From: Pseudomaricurvus sp. HS19 | GTDB lineage: Bacteria > Pseudomonadota > Gammaproteobacteria > Pseudomonadales > Cellvibrionaceae | Assembly: GCF_009857815.1 (NCBI RefSeq) | Contig: NZ_WVVW01000001.1 | Location: 620,001 to 684,000, forward strand | Direction: 5' to 3' | Length of the DNA stretch: 64,000 bases | Part shown: one piece after another, positions 28,116 to 36,000 of the stretch | How the letters are laid out: each line of letters opens with the position of its first letter | How positions within the stretch are numbered: the stretch's first letter is position 1 | The notes under the pieces: model-generated | What the model was told of the DNA's origin: nothing | Database searches by the model: none | What the model saw: the letters and a program-made list of their open reading frames with translations, nothing else | Program-made: the position numbers and the translations under genes

Positions 28116-28190
28116 GAGTTGGCCGGGGCACCCGGGGTATTACGAAAAGTTTTTCGAAAAGGTTTTACGTTCGTTCTATGGAGAAAAGTT

Positions 28191-28748
28191 GTGATTATCA
28201 ATACCTACAAAACTGACAACCTGCTGTTCAACACCAACTTCCTGGAAGAGAGTTCCACTGCCGGGCTGTTCGGCTATCGCGGTGACCTGGTCATCGTTGA
28301 CGGCGGTTTGGATGACAAGGGGCACCCTAATCCACCGGAAGAGGTCCTGCGTGGCAGCGTGATTCTGGCTGATGAAAAAGTCCACATGCTGATCGGCAGT
28401 CTCGATGACATGGCCATGCTGCCCACATTGCTGGAGAAGTTCAGCGGTGATTTTGCGGATGATCTGGCGTTCATGTTGTTTGTAGTTAACGCCAAGGAGC
28501 GCGCTGTTTATGAGCTGGGCGCTACCAAAGTCGCCATCATTCCGCTGGTGCAGGGCGTTTGCTGGAACGAGGCCATTGATGAGCTGGCTCTGGAAAAGAG
28601 CGACTTCAAAGGCCAGACTCCAGCAGACAAGATCGCTACGGTCTACAAAGAGATGAAGGACTACAAGCCCAAGGGTGCCGCTAAATCCATGGAGCAACTG
28701 GTGTCAGACGTGACTGCACAGAAGCGTGAGCTGTGGGGAGCCGTATAA
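28191..28748 (+). CDS. Unknown nif-regulon protein
   Basis: A 185-residue soluble protein that I do not recognise. It starts at GTG 28191, with GGAG nine bases upstream; the frame is open earlier, but the upstream codons are not protein-like. The first half alternates beta-strands and loops (AGLFGYRGDLVIVDGG, VILADEKVHMLIGS, FMLFVVNAKERAVYELGATK), and the C-terminal third is helical and Lys-rich. One Cys is present (GVCWNEA). It is first in a NifA/sigma-54-type operon with the NifZ-like and SagB-like genes, so a role in nitrogenase function is inferred from context only. Confidence 0.7.
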   Translation: MIINTYKTDNLLFNTNFLEESSTAGLFGYRGDLVIVDGGLDDKGHPNPPEEVLRGSVILADEKVHMLIGSLDDMAMLPTLLEKFSGDFADDLAFMLFVVNAKERAVYELGATKVAIIPLVQGVCWNEAIDELALEKSDFKGQTPADKIATVYKEMKDYKPKGAAKSMEQLVSDVTAQKRELWGAV

Positions 28749-28849
28749 GGCCCTCCACCCGCCGGTAGCTTTGCGGTTACCGGCGATCCGGCGGCAGCGG
28801 CATGTCCGCTGCCGCCGCATTCCGCAGGATGAAACGCAGGAGAAGTACC

Positions 28850-29107
28850 ATGCAGCACCGAGAAATGCAGAAAGGTGACGCGGTCTACGCAACCACCACT
28901 ATCATCAATGACGGTTCCGTTCCTGGTTGTGAACCCGGTGAAGTGTTTGCACAACCGGGCACCATGGGAATGCTGATTAACACCGGCTATGTGGAACTGG
29001 AGCCGGATACTGAATTGTTCCTCGTCAGTTTCCGCATGGAAGACGGCAATTCCGGCCCTCCGGTCGCTTGCCTGGCGGATGAGATAAGCCCCGATCCTCT
29101 CTCCTGA
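28850..29107 (+). CDS. nifZ: NifZ-like protein
   Basis: An 85-residue protein with the NifZ pattern: EMQKGDAVYATTTIINDGSVPG, EPGEVFAQPGTMGMLINTGYVE, then a short strand with LFLVSFR. NifZ helps mature the P-cluster on NifDK. This copy is at the short end of the family, lacking a C-terminal extension, so it could be a paralogue with a different client. AGGAG precedes the ATG at 28850. It lies between the unknown 28191 gene and the SagB-like gene. Confidence 0.75.
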   Translation: MQHREMQKGDAVYATTTIINDGSVPGCEPGEVFAQPGTMGMLINTGYVELEPDTELFLVSFRMEDGNSGPPVACLADEISPDPLS

Positions 29108-29144
29108 ACCTGACCGTAGTAACCTGTAACTCGTTGGAACAGTT

Positions 29145-30836
29145 GTGAATGACATCGTCAACGAAGAGGCCAGCGTAAACAGCGTTGCCAGCGTGGTGGA
29201 GTACCATCAACGCACCAAACACCACTTCAGCGGCTACGCCCGTGGTCCCGAAACCATTGACTGGGATCGCCAGCCCGATCCGTTCCGCCGCTTTGAAGGG
29301 ACGGAGCTGGTTCAATTACCACTGGTTGGCATCGACTCGCCGCTGGATAGTGGAGATCTGCCCGATACCGGCCTGGATCAGGCGATAGAGACGAGTCTTG
29401 ATGGTTCGCCTGCAGCCGTCTCCCTTGTTCGTGTCGCGCTGATGCTGGAGTACTCCCTGGCGCTTAGCGCCTGGAAGCAATATGGCGGCTCCCGTTGGTC
29501 GCTGCGCGTTAATCCGTCCAGTGGCAACCTCCATCCCACAGAAGCCTATCTGCTGTTAACCGGCATTGAAGGACTGCAGCCGGGTCTCTACCACTATCGC
29601 GCTGACTGCCACAGTCTTGAGCTGCGATGTCACTTGCCATCGCTGGCCGATGACGGCCCACAGTTACTGATCGGTCTTAGCAGTGTCAGCTGGCGTGAGT
29701 CCTGGAAATACGGTGAACGGGGCTGGCGTTATTGTCAGCTGGATGTAGGGCATGCCCAGGCAGCACTCAGTTATGGCGCGGCTCTCAACGGCTGGCGCTT
29801 GCAGCCGCTGCTGGTGGACGACGGCATGCTGAATCACTTGCTGGGAACCGATCGTAATGAGGAGTTTATAGCCAGCGAACGCGAGGAGGCCGACTGTCTG
29901 CTGCGTATCATCCCCAGCGATGTGTGTGAGGGTGATGCTTTAAGTCCGGCCAGTTGGTTATCAGCTCTGGCAAAGGGGCAGTGGTACGGTAAGGCCGCCG
30001 TGCTTGATCATCGTCACTTCTACAAATGGCCGGTCATTCAGCAGGCGGAGTTTCTGGGGCGTCTACCGGCGGTGGACCTGGAGGTATTCCGAAAAACTGC
30101 TGAAGTTTCTGCCGTAGCCCGGGCCGGGGCACAATGGCCCCAGCCTATTTCAGGGCGCTATCGGGATAAACTGCCGCAAGCTATTCGGCAGCGGCGCTCC
30201 GCGCAGGCCTTCGATGGTGAGACTTCGCTGGCTGCGGAGGATTTTTTCGTCCTGTTGGATCATCTCTTACCGCGACTGCACAGCCGCCCGTGGCAAGCAC
30301 TGCCGTTGGCCGGGCATCTGCACCTGGCGCTGTTTGTGCACCGGGTGGACGGGCTGGCGCCAGGACTCTACGCGCTGCCGCGCAGCGCTGCCGGCGAATC
30401 CGCCATGCGCAGCTGCTTGCGCCAGGAGTTTTTGTGGCAGTCGGTGGCGGGGGCGCCTGAGCACCTCCCGCTTTACCTCTTGTTGCAGGCCAAGGCAGAG
30501 CGCACTGCCGGTAAGCTCAGTTGTCATCAGCCAATTGCCGCACAGAGTGCTTTCAGTCTGGCGATGTTGGCCGAGTTCGATCATGTGGAGGTTCAGCCCT
30601 GGCGCTATCGGGAGGGCATGCGCGAAGCCGGAGCCCTGGGCCAACAGCTCTACCTGGAAGCGGAAGCCATTGGGCTGCGCGGCACGGGTATTGGCTGCTT
30701 CTTTGACGACGCCGTGCACGAACTCCTGGGCATCAGTGATGAGCGCCTGCAAAGCTTTTATCACTTCACGGTGGGTGGGCCAAAACAGGATGCGCGGATT
30801 GTTACACTTCCGCCATATGGCCGTCGTAGCGCCTGA
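29145..30836 (+). CDS. Tandem SagB/ThcOx-type nitroreductase-fold oxidoreductase
   Basis: A 563-residue protein with two nitroreductase-fold domains. Domain 1 (about 1-260) has the SagB signature YSLALSAWKQYGG, LRVNPSSGNLHPTEAYLLL and GLYHYRADCHSLE. Domain 2 (about 340-555) starts AIRQRRSAQAFDG and ends GLRGTGIGCFFDDAVHELLG. SagB/ThcOx enzymes use FMN to oxidise azoline rings in modified peptides, but the tandem stand-alone form has other, unknown substrates. No YcaO cyclase or precursor peptide is nearby. GTG start at 29145. Last gene of a putative NifA-controlled operon. A redox role in nitrogenase support is inference. Confidence 0.82.
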   Translation: MNDIVNEEASVNSVASVVEYHQRTKHHFSGYARGPETIDWDRQPDPFRRFEGTELVQLPLVGIDSPLDSGDLPDTGLDQAIETSLDGSPAAVSLVRVALMLEYSLALSAWKQYGGSRWSLRVNPSSGNLHPTEAYLLLTGIEGLQPGLYHYRADCHSLELRCHLPSLADDGPQLLIGLSSVSWRESWKYGERGWRYCQLDVGHAQAALSYGAALNGWRLQPLLVDDGMLNHLLGTDRNEEFIASEREEADCLLRIIPSDVCEGDALSPASWLSALAKGQWYGKAAVLDHRHFYKWPVIQQAEFLGRLPAVDLEVFRKTAEVSAVARAGAQWPQPISGRYRDKLPQAIRQRRSAQAFDGETSLAAEDFFVLLDHLLPRLHSRPWQALPLAGHLHLALFVHRVDGLAPGLYALPRSAAGESAMRSCLRQEFLWQSVAGAPEHLPLYLLLQAKAERTAGKLSCHQPIAAQSAFSLAMLAEFDHVEVQPWRYREGMREAGALGQQLYLEAEAIGLRGTGIGCFFDDAVHELLGISDERLQSFYHFTVGGPKQDARIVTLPPYGRRSA

Positions 30837-30853
30837 CACCTGAGTCATTGTTT

Positions 30854-30869
30854 TGTCATAAACCCGACA
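30854..30869. promoter_or_regulatory. NifA upstream activator site of the AAA+ operon
   Basis: TGTCATAAACCCGACA is an exact TGT-N10-ACA, 87 bp upstream of the -24 element at 30957. It overlaps the 5' arm of the preceding terminator. Confidence 0.75.
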
Positions 30870-30896
30870 GCGGCCACTGGCCGCTGTTTTTGTTTT
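30868..30896 (+). terminator. Rho-independent terminator of the 28191-30836 operon
   Basis: Stem CAGCGGCC / GGCCGCTG with a 3-base loop, followed by TTTTTGTTTT. It starts about 30 bp after the SagB-like gene stop. Confidence 0.88.
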
Positions 30897-30955
30897 GGTC
30901 TTTGTAACCTATTGAAATAAAACAAAAATAAATTTATTGGTTTTGCGATTTTGCG

Positions 30956-30971
30956 CGGCGCGCTTCTTGCT
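30956..30971 (+). promoter_or_regulatory. Sigma-54 promoter of the AAA+ operon
   Basis: CGGCGCGCTTCTTGCT keeps GG-N10-GC (GG 30957-30958, GC 30969-30970) and CTTGCT at -12. An AT-rich stretch (30905-30945), suited to DNA bending, lies between it and the NifA site. The ATG at 31022 is 51 bp downstream. Confidence 0.78.
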
Positions 30972-31021
30972 CCCTCTATAGCAAGTACCGAATTTCCAGA
31001 GGTTGTGGAGTAAGAACAGTC

Positions 31022-32719
31022 ATGAAATTGCTGGTAGAACGCAATTACGTTGAAGCGATGATCGATCGTTTTCCCGAACTCTCCGCTTACGCCGAGCAGC
31101 TGAAGTTCGGCAATCGCGTGGAGATGCAGGGCAACCAGCTGTCACCGGATCACCTGCAGCTGCTGGCCGAACTCTACGCCGCTGCCGGCATAAGCATGCA
31201 GGGGCGTGCCGCCCAGATCACCACGCTGCGTCAGGCACGCCTGCACGACGGGCGGGTCTACCAGGAGGGTGAGCTGGAAAACCTGGTAGCGGATATTGCC
31301 GAGTTCCTGCTGCAGGATGCTATCTACGGCTGGCTGTTCCTTGCCAACAGTGGCGGTAAGCCGTTGCCATACCTGGTAACCCGCATTGACTACAGCCCGG
31401 CCGGAGAAGAAGAGACCGGCAGGGTGATGCTGGAGCTGCAGGCCAACGCCATGGGCAAGATTGTCACACAGTCATTGGCGCTGCGGGAACGGGACATGGT
31501 GGGCAACACCGTCGCCGGAATATTTGCCAATCGCGGTTACTTCCACGAGACGCCACTGCTGGTAGACAACTATGAGCGCTCCGCCGACCGCTTTTTCCGC
31601 TGGCGCGCCGACTACGGCATGCAATTTTCCGGCACCGGCGTGGGTATCTTTGCTGAAGACCCCACCGCCTCACACCGCAACACCGACTGGTCACGCAAGA
31701 GCAGAGTGGTGCTGTCATCCTCTGGCGGTTCCGCCAGGCTGGTCAACGACGAACAAATTCTGGCCGAGCGCGCCCTGACCCTGGACGCTACCGGTAACAT
31801 TCTGAGCAAATACATTCGCAAGGCCGGTCGCAGTGCCAATTACGATGAGAAGGTCGAGCAGGCGGCAGAGGATCTGCAATCCACTATGCCCGCCGGTATG
31901 TTTACCCGCCTGCCAGTGCACGGCTATATCCTCATGTTCCACCTGGAGCTGCACCATCACCTGTGGGTTCATGTAGATGATATTGAGCCGTACAACTACC
32001 AGCCGGAACTGAAAACCAAATTAATCCTGCCGGCAGAGCAGACCGACCTGATTGATATCCTCACCGCCGAGATGGACATGCTCGCCGATGACATTATCGA
32101 AGGTAAGTCAGGCGGTACCACCGTACTCTGTTGCGGTCCGGCGGGTGTGGGCAAGACGCTCACCGCCGAAGTCTACGCCGAAATTATCCGCAAGCCGCTC
32201 TATCGTGTTCACTCTGGCCAGCTGGGGCTGAATGTGGCGGAGATGGAGAAAGCGCTGCAGGAGACCCTCACCCGCGCTCAGCGCTGGGGCGCGGTGATGC
32301 TGATTGATGAGGCGGACGTTTACATCAAACGACGCGACGACAACCTGGCGGCCAACGCCGTGGTGGGTGTGTTCCTGAGGGTGCTGGAGTATTTCAACGG
32401 CCTGCTGTTCCTCACCACCAACCGCACCGATGATATTGACGAGGCCATCGTCTCCCGTTGTATCGCGGTGATCCGCTACCACGCACCCAACCGCGACGAC
32501 CGGCGCCGCATCTGGCGGGTGATGAGTGACCAGTTCCAGCTGCAGTTACCATCGGAACTGGTGGACCAGCTGGCGGACCAGTTTCCCGAGGCAAGCGGTC
32601 GCGACATCAAGGGACTCACCAAGTTGGTCTCCAAGTACTGTCAGCACAAATCCCTGGCGCCTACGCTGGAAGTTTTTGACCGCTGCAGTGTGTTCCGGGG
32701 ACTGGAGCGCTGCGCATGA
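31022..32719 (+). CDS. AAA+ ATPase of the nif regulon
   Basis: A 565-residue protein. Residues 1-340 form a domain that I do not recognise. The AAA+ module (about 345-560) has Walker A GPAGVGKT (about 372-379), Walker B VMLIDEAD (425-432), a sensor-1 Asn in LLFLTTNRTDDID, and an arginine-finger segment AIVSRC. This resembles remodelling ATPases of the Rubisco activase/FtsH-like type more than sigma-54 activators (no GAFTGA). It is headed by its own sigma-54 promoter and NifA site, and its last codon overlaps the next gene, which encodes a NifX-like protein. A chaperone or cofactor-delivery ATPase is inference. Confidence 0.82.
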   Translation: MKLLVERNYVEAMIDRFPELSAYAEQLKFGNRVEMQGNQLSPDHLQLLAELYAAAGISMQGRAAQITTLRQARLHDGRVYQEGELENLVADIAEFLLQDAIYGWLFLANSGGKPLPYLVTRIDYSPAGEEETGRVMLELQANAMGKIVTQSLALRERDMVGNTVAGIFANRGYFHETPLLVDNYERSADRFFRWRADYGMQFSGTGVGIFAEDPTASHRNTDWSRKSRVVLSSSGGSARLVNDEQILAERALTLDATGNILSKYIRKAGRSANYDEKVEQAAEDLQSTMPAGMFTRLPVHGYILMFHLELHHHLWVHVDDIEPYNYQPELKTKLILPAEQTDLIDILTAEMDMLADDIIEGKSGGTTVLCCGPAGVGKTLTAEVYAEIIRKPLYRVHSGQLGLNVAEMEKALQETLTRAQRWGAVMLIDEADVYIKRRDDNLAANAVVGVFLRVLEYFNGLLFLTTNRTDDIDEAIVSRCIAVIRYHAPNRDDRRRIWRVMSDQFQLQLPSELVDQLADQFPEASGRDIKGLTKLVSKYCQHKSLAPTLEVFDRCSVFRGLERCA

Positions 32720-33090
32720 CCGCGGCGGCTGCAAGAATCGCCGTGGCCAGTAAGGACGGACTCTCCGTCAACCTGCACTTCGGTCACGCCAAAGAGTTCT
32801 TTGTCTATGACGTCAGTGACGACGCCATAACGCTGCTGGAGCGTCGCAAGGTGGACCACTACTGTCATGGCCAGACCGGCGACCAGTCGGCGATGCAGAA
32901 AATTCTTGCCACCATCAATGACTGCAGCGCAGTTCTGGTGGCCAAAATCGGTGACGGCCCAATTGCAAAGCTGAGCCGTATCGGAGTAACCGCAGTGGAC
33001 GAATACGCCTATCAGGGCGTGGAAGAGTCGCTGCGGGCCTGTGCCGACACAATCCTGTCGGATGTTTCAGCGAAGGAGGTAATCGCATGA
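32716..33090 (+). CDS. NifX/NafY-like cofactor-binding domain protein
   Basis: A 124-residue single-domain protein of the NifX / NifB-C-terminal family (dinitrogenase iron-molybdenum cofactor biosynthesis). It has the cofactor-site motif NLHFGHAKEFFVYDV (His-Phe-Gly-His), a second motif KVDHYCHG with His-x-Cys-His, and CSAVLVAKIGDGPIAKL. NifX-type proteins shuttle NifB-co or FeMo-co intermediates. It overlaps the AAA+ gene and the next gene by 4 bp each (ATGA), so the three are probably translated in a fixed ratio. It resembles the C-terminal domain of the NifB in this window (QHFGHATEF, KVDQYCIG). Confidence 0.88.
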   Translation: MTAAAARIAVASKDGLSVNLHFGHAKEFFVYDVSDDAITLLERRKVDHYCHGQTGDQSAMQKILATINDCSAVLVAKIGDGPIAKLSRIGVTAVDEYAYQGVEESLRACADTILSDVSAKEVIA

Positions 33091-33494
33091 AGTCCTTTAA
33101 CGAAGTGAATCACTGGGCACGTCGGTTTCCATTGATTCCGGTACACGTGGATTGTGCCATCGCCGTGATGCTCAAGATCCTTGACGGCAAGTGCAAGATG
33201 AAGCCGGAAGAGAAGGTGGTTATGACCCATCTCTATCATGCGGTTAAAAATCGCCCCAGTCGCCTGCTGGGTGGGGAGATGCACAGTCTCATCTCACGTG
33301 CGGAAGAGACCCGTGACCGGGACCTTCTGGATGCCATTTACGAGCAGCGGGTACTGGCGGAAACCATGATTTCGCGCCCGGTCATGAAAACCTTTAAATC
33401 GCTGATTCGCCAGCAAGGGTTGTTCGAAAGCGCAGTGGTACAGGTGGAAGAGGAAGAGCATTGGGTCGACGACCTGGTGGCAGAATTCGTCTGA
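33087..33494 (+). CDS. Unknown nif-regulon protein
   Basis: A 135-residue, mostly helical protein with no recognised motif. It starts MKSFNEVNHWARRFPLIPV, has one Cys near position 22 (HVDCAIAVML), another in DGKCKMKPE, and an acidic C-terminus (QVEEEEHWVDDLVAEF). It overlaps the NifX-like gene by four bases, so the two are translationally coupled. Third gene of the AAA+ operon; function inferred only from company. Confidence 0.7.
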   Translation: MKSFNEVNHWARRFPLIPVHVDCAIAVMLKILDGKCKMKPEEKVVMTHLYHAVKNRPSRLLGGEMHSLISRAEETRDRDLLDAIYEQRVLAETMISRPVMKTFKSLIRQQGLFESAVVQVEEEEHWVDDLVAEFV

Positions 33495-33519
33495 TTGTGT
33501 GGGATTAAGGAGTTAAAAC

Positions 33520-34197
33520 ATGAGCACTATGAAGTTCTATTTTACGCCCGGATCCTGCAGCACCGGGATTCACATTCTGTTGGAAGAGATTGGTGTGTCG
33601 TTTGAAGCCTGGCCGGTGAACCTGGTCAAGGGCGAGCAGTACCGCCCCGAGTTTCTCGCTATTAACCCCAAGGGGACGGTCCCGGTGCTGGTACTGGAAG
33701 ACGGCACGGCGCTGACCGAGTTCATCGCCATTGCCATGTGGCTGGCGAAAAACTGCAGCCGCAAACCTCTGGTGCCCGCTAATACCAAAGCGCTGATCGA
33801 GATGCTGGACCTGATGAACCTGATTATCAGTGCCTGCCACGGCCAGGGTTTTACCCGCATTTTTACCACTGAGCGTTACAGTCGTAACCCGGCAGATTAC
33901 GAGCAAATCCGTAATCAGGGCCGAAATATTGTGCAGGGATGCCTGTCCACCATCGATGCCCGTATCCGCTACGGTCGCATTGTGAGTGAACAATTCAGCA
34001 TTGCCGACGCCGCGCTTTTCTACGTGGAGTTCTGGGCAGCAAAAACCGGTATACCTCTGCCGGAAGCCTGCCACGAACACTATCAGCGCATGTTGCAGCG
34101 CCCATCGGTACGTCAGGTGCTGATGGAGGAGGGGTATCACTCCACTCTGGCGGGCGAACCCGTCGCAATGCGGGCCGATGTGCATGCAGTTGCGTGA
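33520..34197 (+). CDS. Glutathione S-transferase family protein
   Basis: A 225-residue protein with the GST fold. The N-terminal thioredoxin-like domain has FYFTPGSCSTGIHILLEEIG (Ser/Cys at the catalytic turn) and NPKGTVPVLVLEDGTALTEF with the cis-Pro and glutathione-binding Glu/Ser pocket altered to LTEF. The helical domain shows FSIADAALFYVEFW. GSTs of this type bind glutathione; the substrate is unknown. Clear ribosome-binding site (AAGGAG). It is in the AAA+ operon, next to Fe-S-related genes, so a glutathione-linked role is possible. Confidence 0.85.
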   Translation: MSTMKFYFTPGSCSTGIHILLEEIGVSFEAWPVNLVKGEQYRPEFLAINPKGTVPVLVLEDGTALTEFIAIAMWLAKNCSRKPLVPANTKALIEMLDLMNLIISACHGQGFTRIFTTERYSRNPADYEQIRNQGRNIVQGCLSTIDARIRYGRIVSEQFSIADAALFYVEFWAAKTGIPLPEACHEHYQRMLQRPSVRQVLMEEGYHSTLAGEPVAMRADVHAVA

Positions 34198-34684
34198 TCT
34201 GTTTGATGAAGTCAGTCGCGGTGACTCCCAGGTAATTCCTCTGGAACTGCAGCAACTGCTGCGCCGCGACCTGGATGTCAGCAGCGATTGGCGCAGTGCT
34301 GAGGACTTGCTGCTTACCGCCAGGGAGCGCCTGCCACATCAACTGGAAGTGTTGGTGGCCCTGTACAAGTTGTACGCCTACAGCAATCGCTTTGATGAGG
34401 CGCTGCAGGTAATCGACGACACCCTGGCACTGGCGTCGCAGCAGGCGGGATTTACAGCAGATTGGCGCCAGCTGGATGAGAACAGCGCTAGCTGGCATCC
34501 AGCCAGGGGGGCTCTGCGCACTTACCTGTACAGTCTAAAGGCCACTGGTTTTGTGCGTCTGCGGCGTGGAGACCTGGATGAAGCCTGGACGGTGCTGCTG
34601 AAACTGCAGCAGCTGGATCCGATGGATCAGGTGGGTGGCAGTGTCGTGCGCGATATGGCCGAGAGGCTGCTGGAAGATGATTAG
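34184..34684 (+). CDS. TPR-like helical protein of the nif regulon
   Basis: About 166 residues, all-helical, with a tetratricopeptide-like pattern: QLEVLVALYKLYAYSNRFDEAL, then GFVRLRRGDLDEAWTVLLKLQQLDP. Two starts are in frame (34178 and 34184); both overlap the GST gene end (34197). TPR proteins usually act as scaffolds. I do not recognise a specific family. Position in the operon suggests an adaptor for the AAA+ or NifX-like protein, which is inference. Confidence 0.7.
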   Translation: MQLRDLFDEVSRGDSQVIPLELQQLLRRDLDVSSDWRSAEDLLLTARERLPHQLEVLVALYKLYAYSNRFDEALQVIDDTLALASQQAGFTADWRQLDENSASWHPARGALRTYLYSLKATGFVRLRRGDLDEAWTVLLKLQQLDPMDQVGGSVVRDMAERLLEDD

Positions 34685-34744
34685 ATAATCGCCGCAGCTG
34701 CTCCTGGGGGCAGGAGCAGGCGGGATTAACCGGGGACACGCATC

Positions 34745-35059
34745 ATGAAAAAGTTCGACACCATCAAGGTTAACCAGATGCCCGACGTGCTGGCACAGGA
34801 CGGGGCCATGTTACTGGACTGCCGGCTGTTGCGGGATTACCGCGAAGGGCATATTGACGATGCCCTGCACGCCCACGATGACCTGGTGGAAACCCTGATC
34901 CGCAGTCGGGACAAAGCCCAACCGCTGGTGATCTATTGCTATCACGGCCACAGCAGTGAACACCTGGCTGAGCTGTTCGGAAATTTCGGTTTTAACAAGG
35001 TGTACAGCGTCGAAGGCGGTTATGCCGCCTACCAGGCCATGCAACAGACTGCGGGTTGA
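34745..35059 (+). CDS. Rhodanese-like sulfurtransferase
   Basis: A 104-residue single rhodanese domain with the active-site loop CYHGHSS, whose Cys takes up the sulfane sulfur; LLDCRLLRDYREGHIDDAL and YSVEGGYAAYQAM match the family ends. Azotobacter has a comparable nif-linked rhodanese (rhdN) near nifQ. It may supply sulfur for nif Fe-S clusters. ATG at 34745. Small and probably cytoplasmic. Confidence 0.9.
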   Translation: MKKFDTIKVNQMPDVLAQDGAMLLDCRLLRDYREGHIDDALHAHDDLVETLIRSRDKAQPLVIYCYHGHSSEHLAELFGNFGFNKVYSVEGGYAAYQAMQQTAG

Positions 35060-35099
35060 GGCCACGCTGTTGATGTTAACGTTGCCAGGAGAGGTGCCC

Positions 35100-35492
35100 A
35101 TGCTCAACTTTTTGCGTCCAAAGAAACCGCCAGCTGCTGAGAATATCTGGTCCCTGCGACGGGACAAGAGCATTCGCCGCCTCTTACTGATCCTGCGTGA
35201 GCAGTTTGGCCAGCAGGCGTTTGAGATTGAGCATAACGTGGACACCAGTCAGTACGCGATCTTTGTGCGCCACCCGCAGGAGCCGGAGCTGCGGGCTTAC
35301 CTGTTTACTTACGGGCAAGATCCAAATCGTTACGGCATTCACCTTGAATACGTGCAGGAAAATCTGGTGGACAGCCTCTATGACGTATTTGAGGGACTGA
35401 CCAGCAGGCAACTGGCGGATATCCTGTCCAGCCACTTCAACCTGCTGCCACTGCCACAAAAGACCCATTTGCGGGCAGGGTGTGGCCAATGA
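35100..35492 (+). CDS. Unknown nif-regulon protein
   Basis: A 130-residue soluble protein. It begins MLNFLRPKKPPAAENIWSLR, has a helix (RRLLLILREQFGQQAFE) and then four or five predicted beta-strands (SQYAIFVRHP, LRAYLFTYG, YGIHLEYVQ), and ends with helices. No recognised domain. AGGAG lies before the ATG at 35100. It overlaps the last gene of the operon by four bases (ATGA). Confidence 0.7.
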   Translation: MLNFLRPKKPPAAENIWSLRRDKSIRRLLLILREQFGQQAFEIEHNVDTSQYAIFVRHPQEPELRAYLFTYGQDPNRYGIHLEYVQENLVDSLYDVFEGLTSRQLADILSSHFNLLPLPQKTHLRAGCGQ

Positions 35493-35785
35493 ACTTACGT
35501 ACGGAAACAGTAATCGGATACCGCGGACCTATGCCTCGCGAAGATTTTTTCATGATCACCACGCTGGAAGGGAAATTGAAAGCAGCGGTGGACCTGAGCA
35601 AACCCAATGACGAATTTTGGCTGTTAAAGATCAAGCTGGTTTACGACGGTGAGCCGGCCGGTGAGCTCAGTTTTAATCTCAATGGCTACGACCACGCGGA
35701 AGCCGAGGCTGTGGCGCGTAATATCCACAGCAATGACTACCTGATGCGTGAAATAGATGAATACCTTTGGGGAGAGAGTGACTGA
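35489..35785 (+). CDS. Unknown small nif-regulon protein
   Basis: A 98-residue acidic protein, last gene of the AAA+ operon. It starts MNLRTETVIGYRGPMPREDF, has beta-strand-like segments (FWLLKIKLVYDG, GELSFNLNGYDHAEAEA) and ends YLWGESD. It is translationally coupled to the preceding gene. No cysteines and no recognised motif. A terminator follows 65 bp downstream. Confidence 0.65.
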   Translation: MNLRTETVIGYRGPMPREDFFMITTLEGKLKAAVDLSKPNDEFWLLKIKLVYDGEPAGELSFNLNGYDHAEAEAVARNIHSNDYLMREIDEYLWGESD

Positions 35786-35850
35786 CGCAGCGCTACCGCT
35801 GCTGTCACGGTCCTGGCAACGCTTCTCCCTGGACACCGTTTGGCACGTCC

Positions 35851-35895
35851 AATCCGGCTGCAGACCCGCTGACTGCAGCCGGATTGGCTTTTTTT
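35851..35895 (+). terminator. Rho-independent terminator of the AAA+ operon
   Basis: A perfect 13-bp stem AATCCGGCTGCAG / CTGCAGCCGGATT, followed by GGC and seven T. It marks the right end of the nitrogen-fixation block. Confidence 0.92.
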
Positions 35896-36000
35896 GACCC
35901 CGTGAGCGGCAGCGTGGCTGTGCCAGGCTATCCGGATGTACTCTGAACCTCTCCCGTCTCGCTGCCGCGAAGGCAGGAGCAAATAGTTTGTGCCCCGTGT

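Noticed and set aside
28121-28145. GGGCACCCGGGGTATT as another sigma-54 promoter before 28191
   Set aside because: The -24 part fits but the -12 part lacks TTGC; the match at 27972 is better.
29145-30836. A thiazole/oxazole-modified peptide cluster around the SagB-like gene
   Set aside because: No YcaO cyclase, precursor peptide or exporter lies in the neighbourhood; the neighbours are nif-type genes.
31022-32719. The AAA+ protein as a second NifA-like sigma-54 activator
   Set aside because: It lacks the GAFTGA loop and a Fis-type helix-turn-helix.
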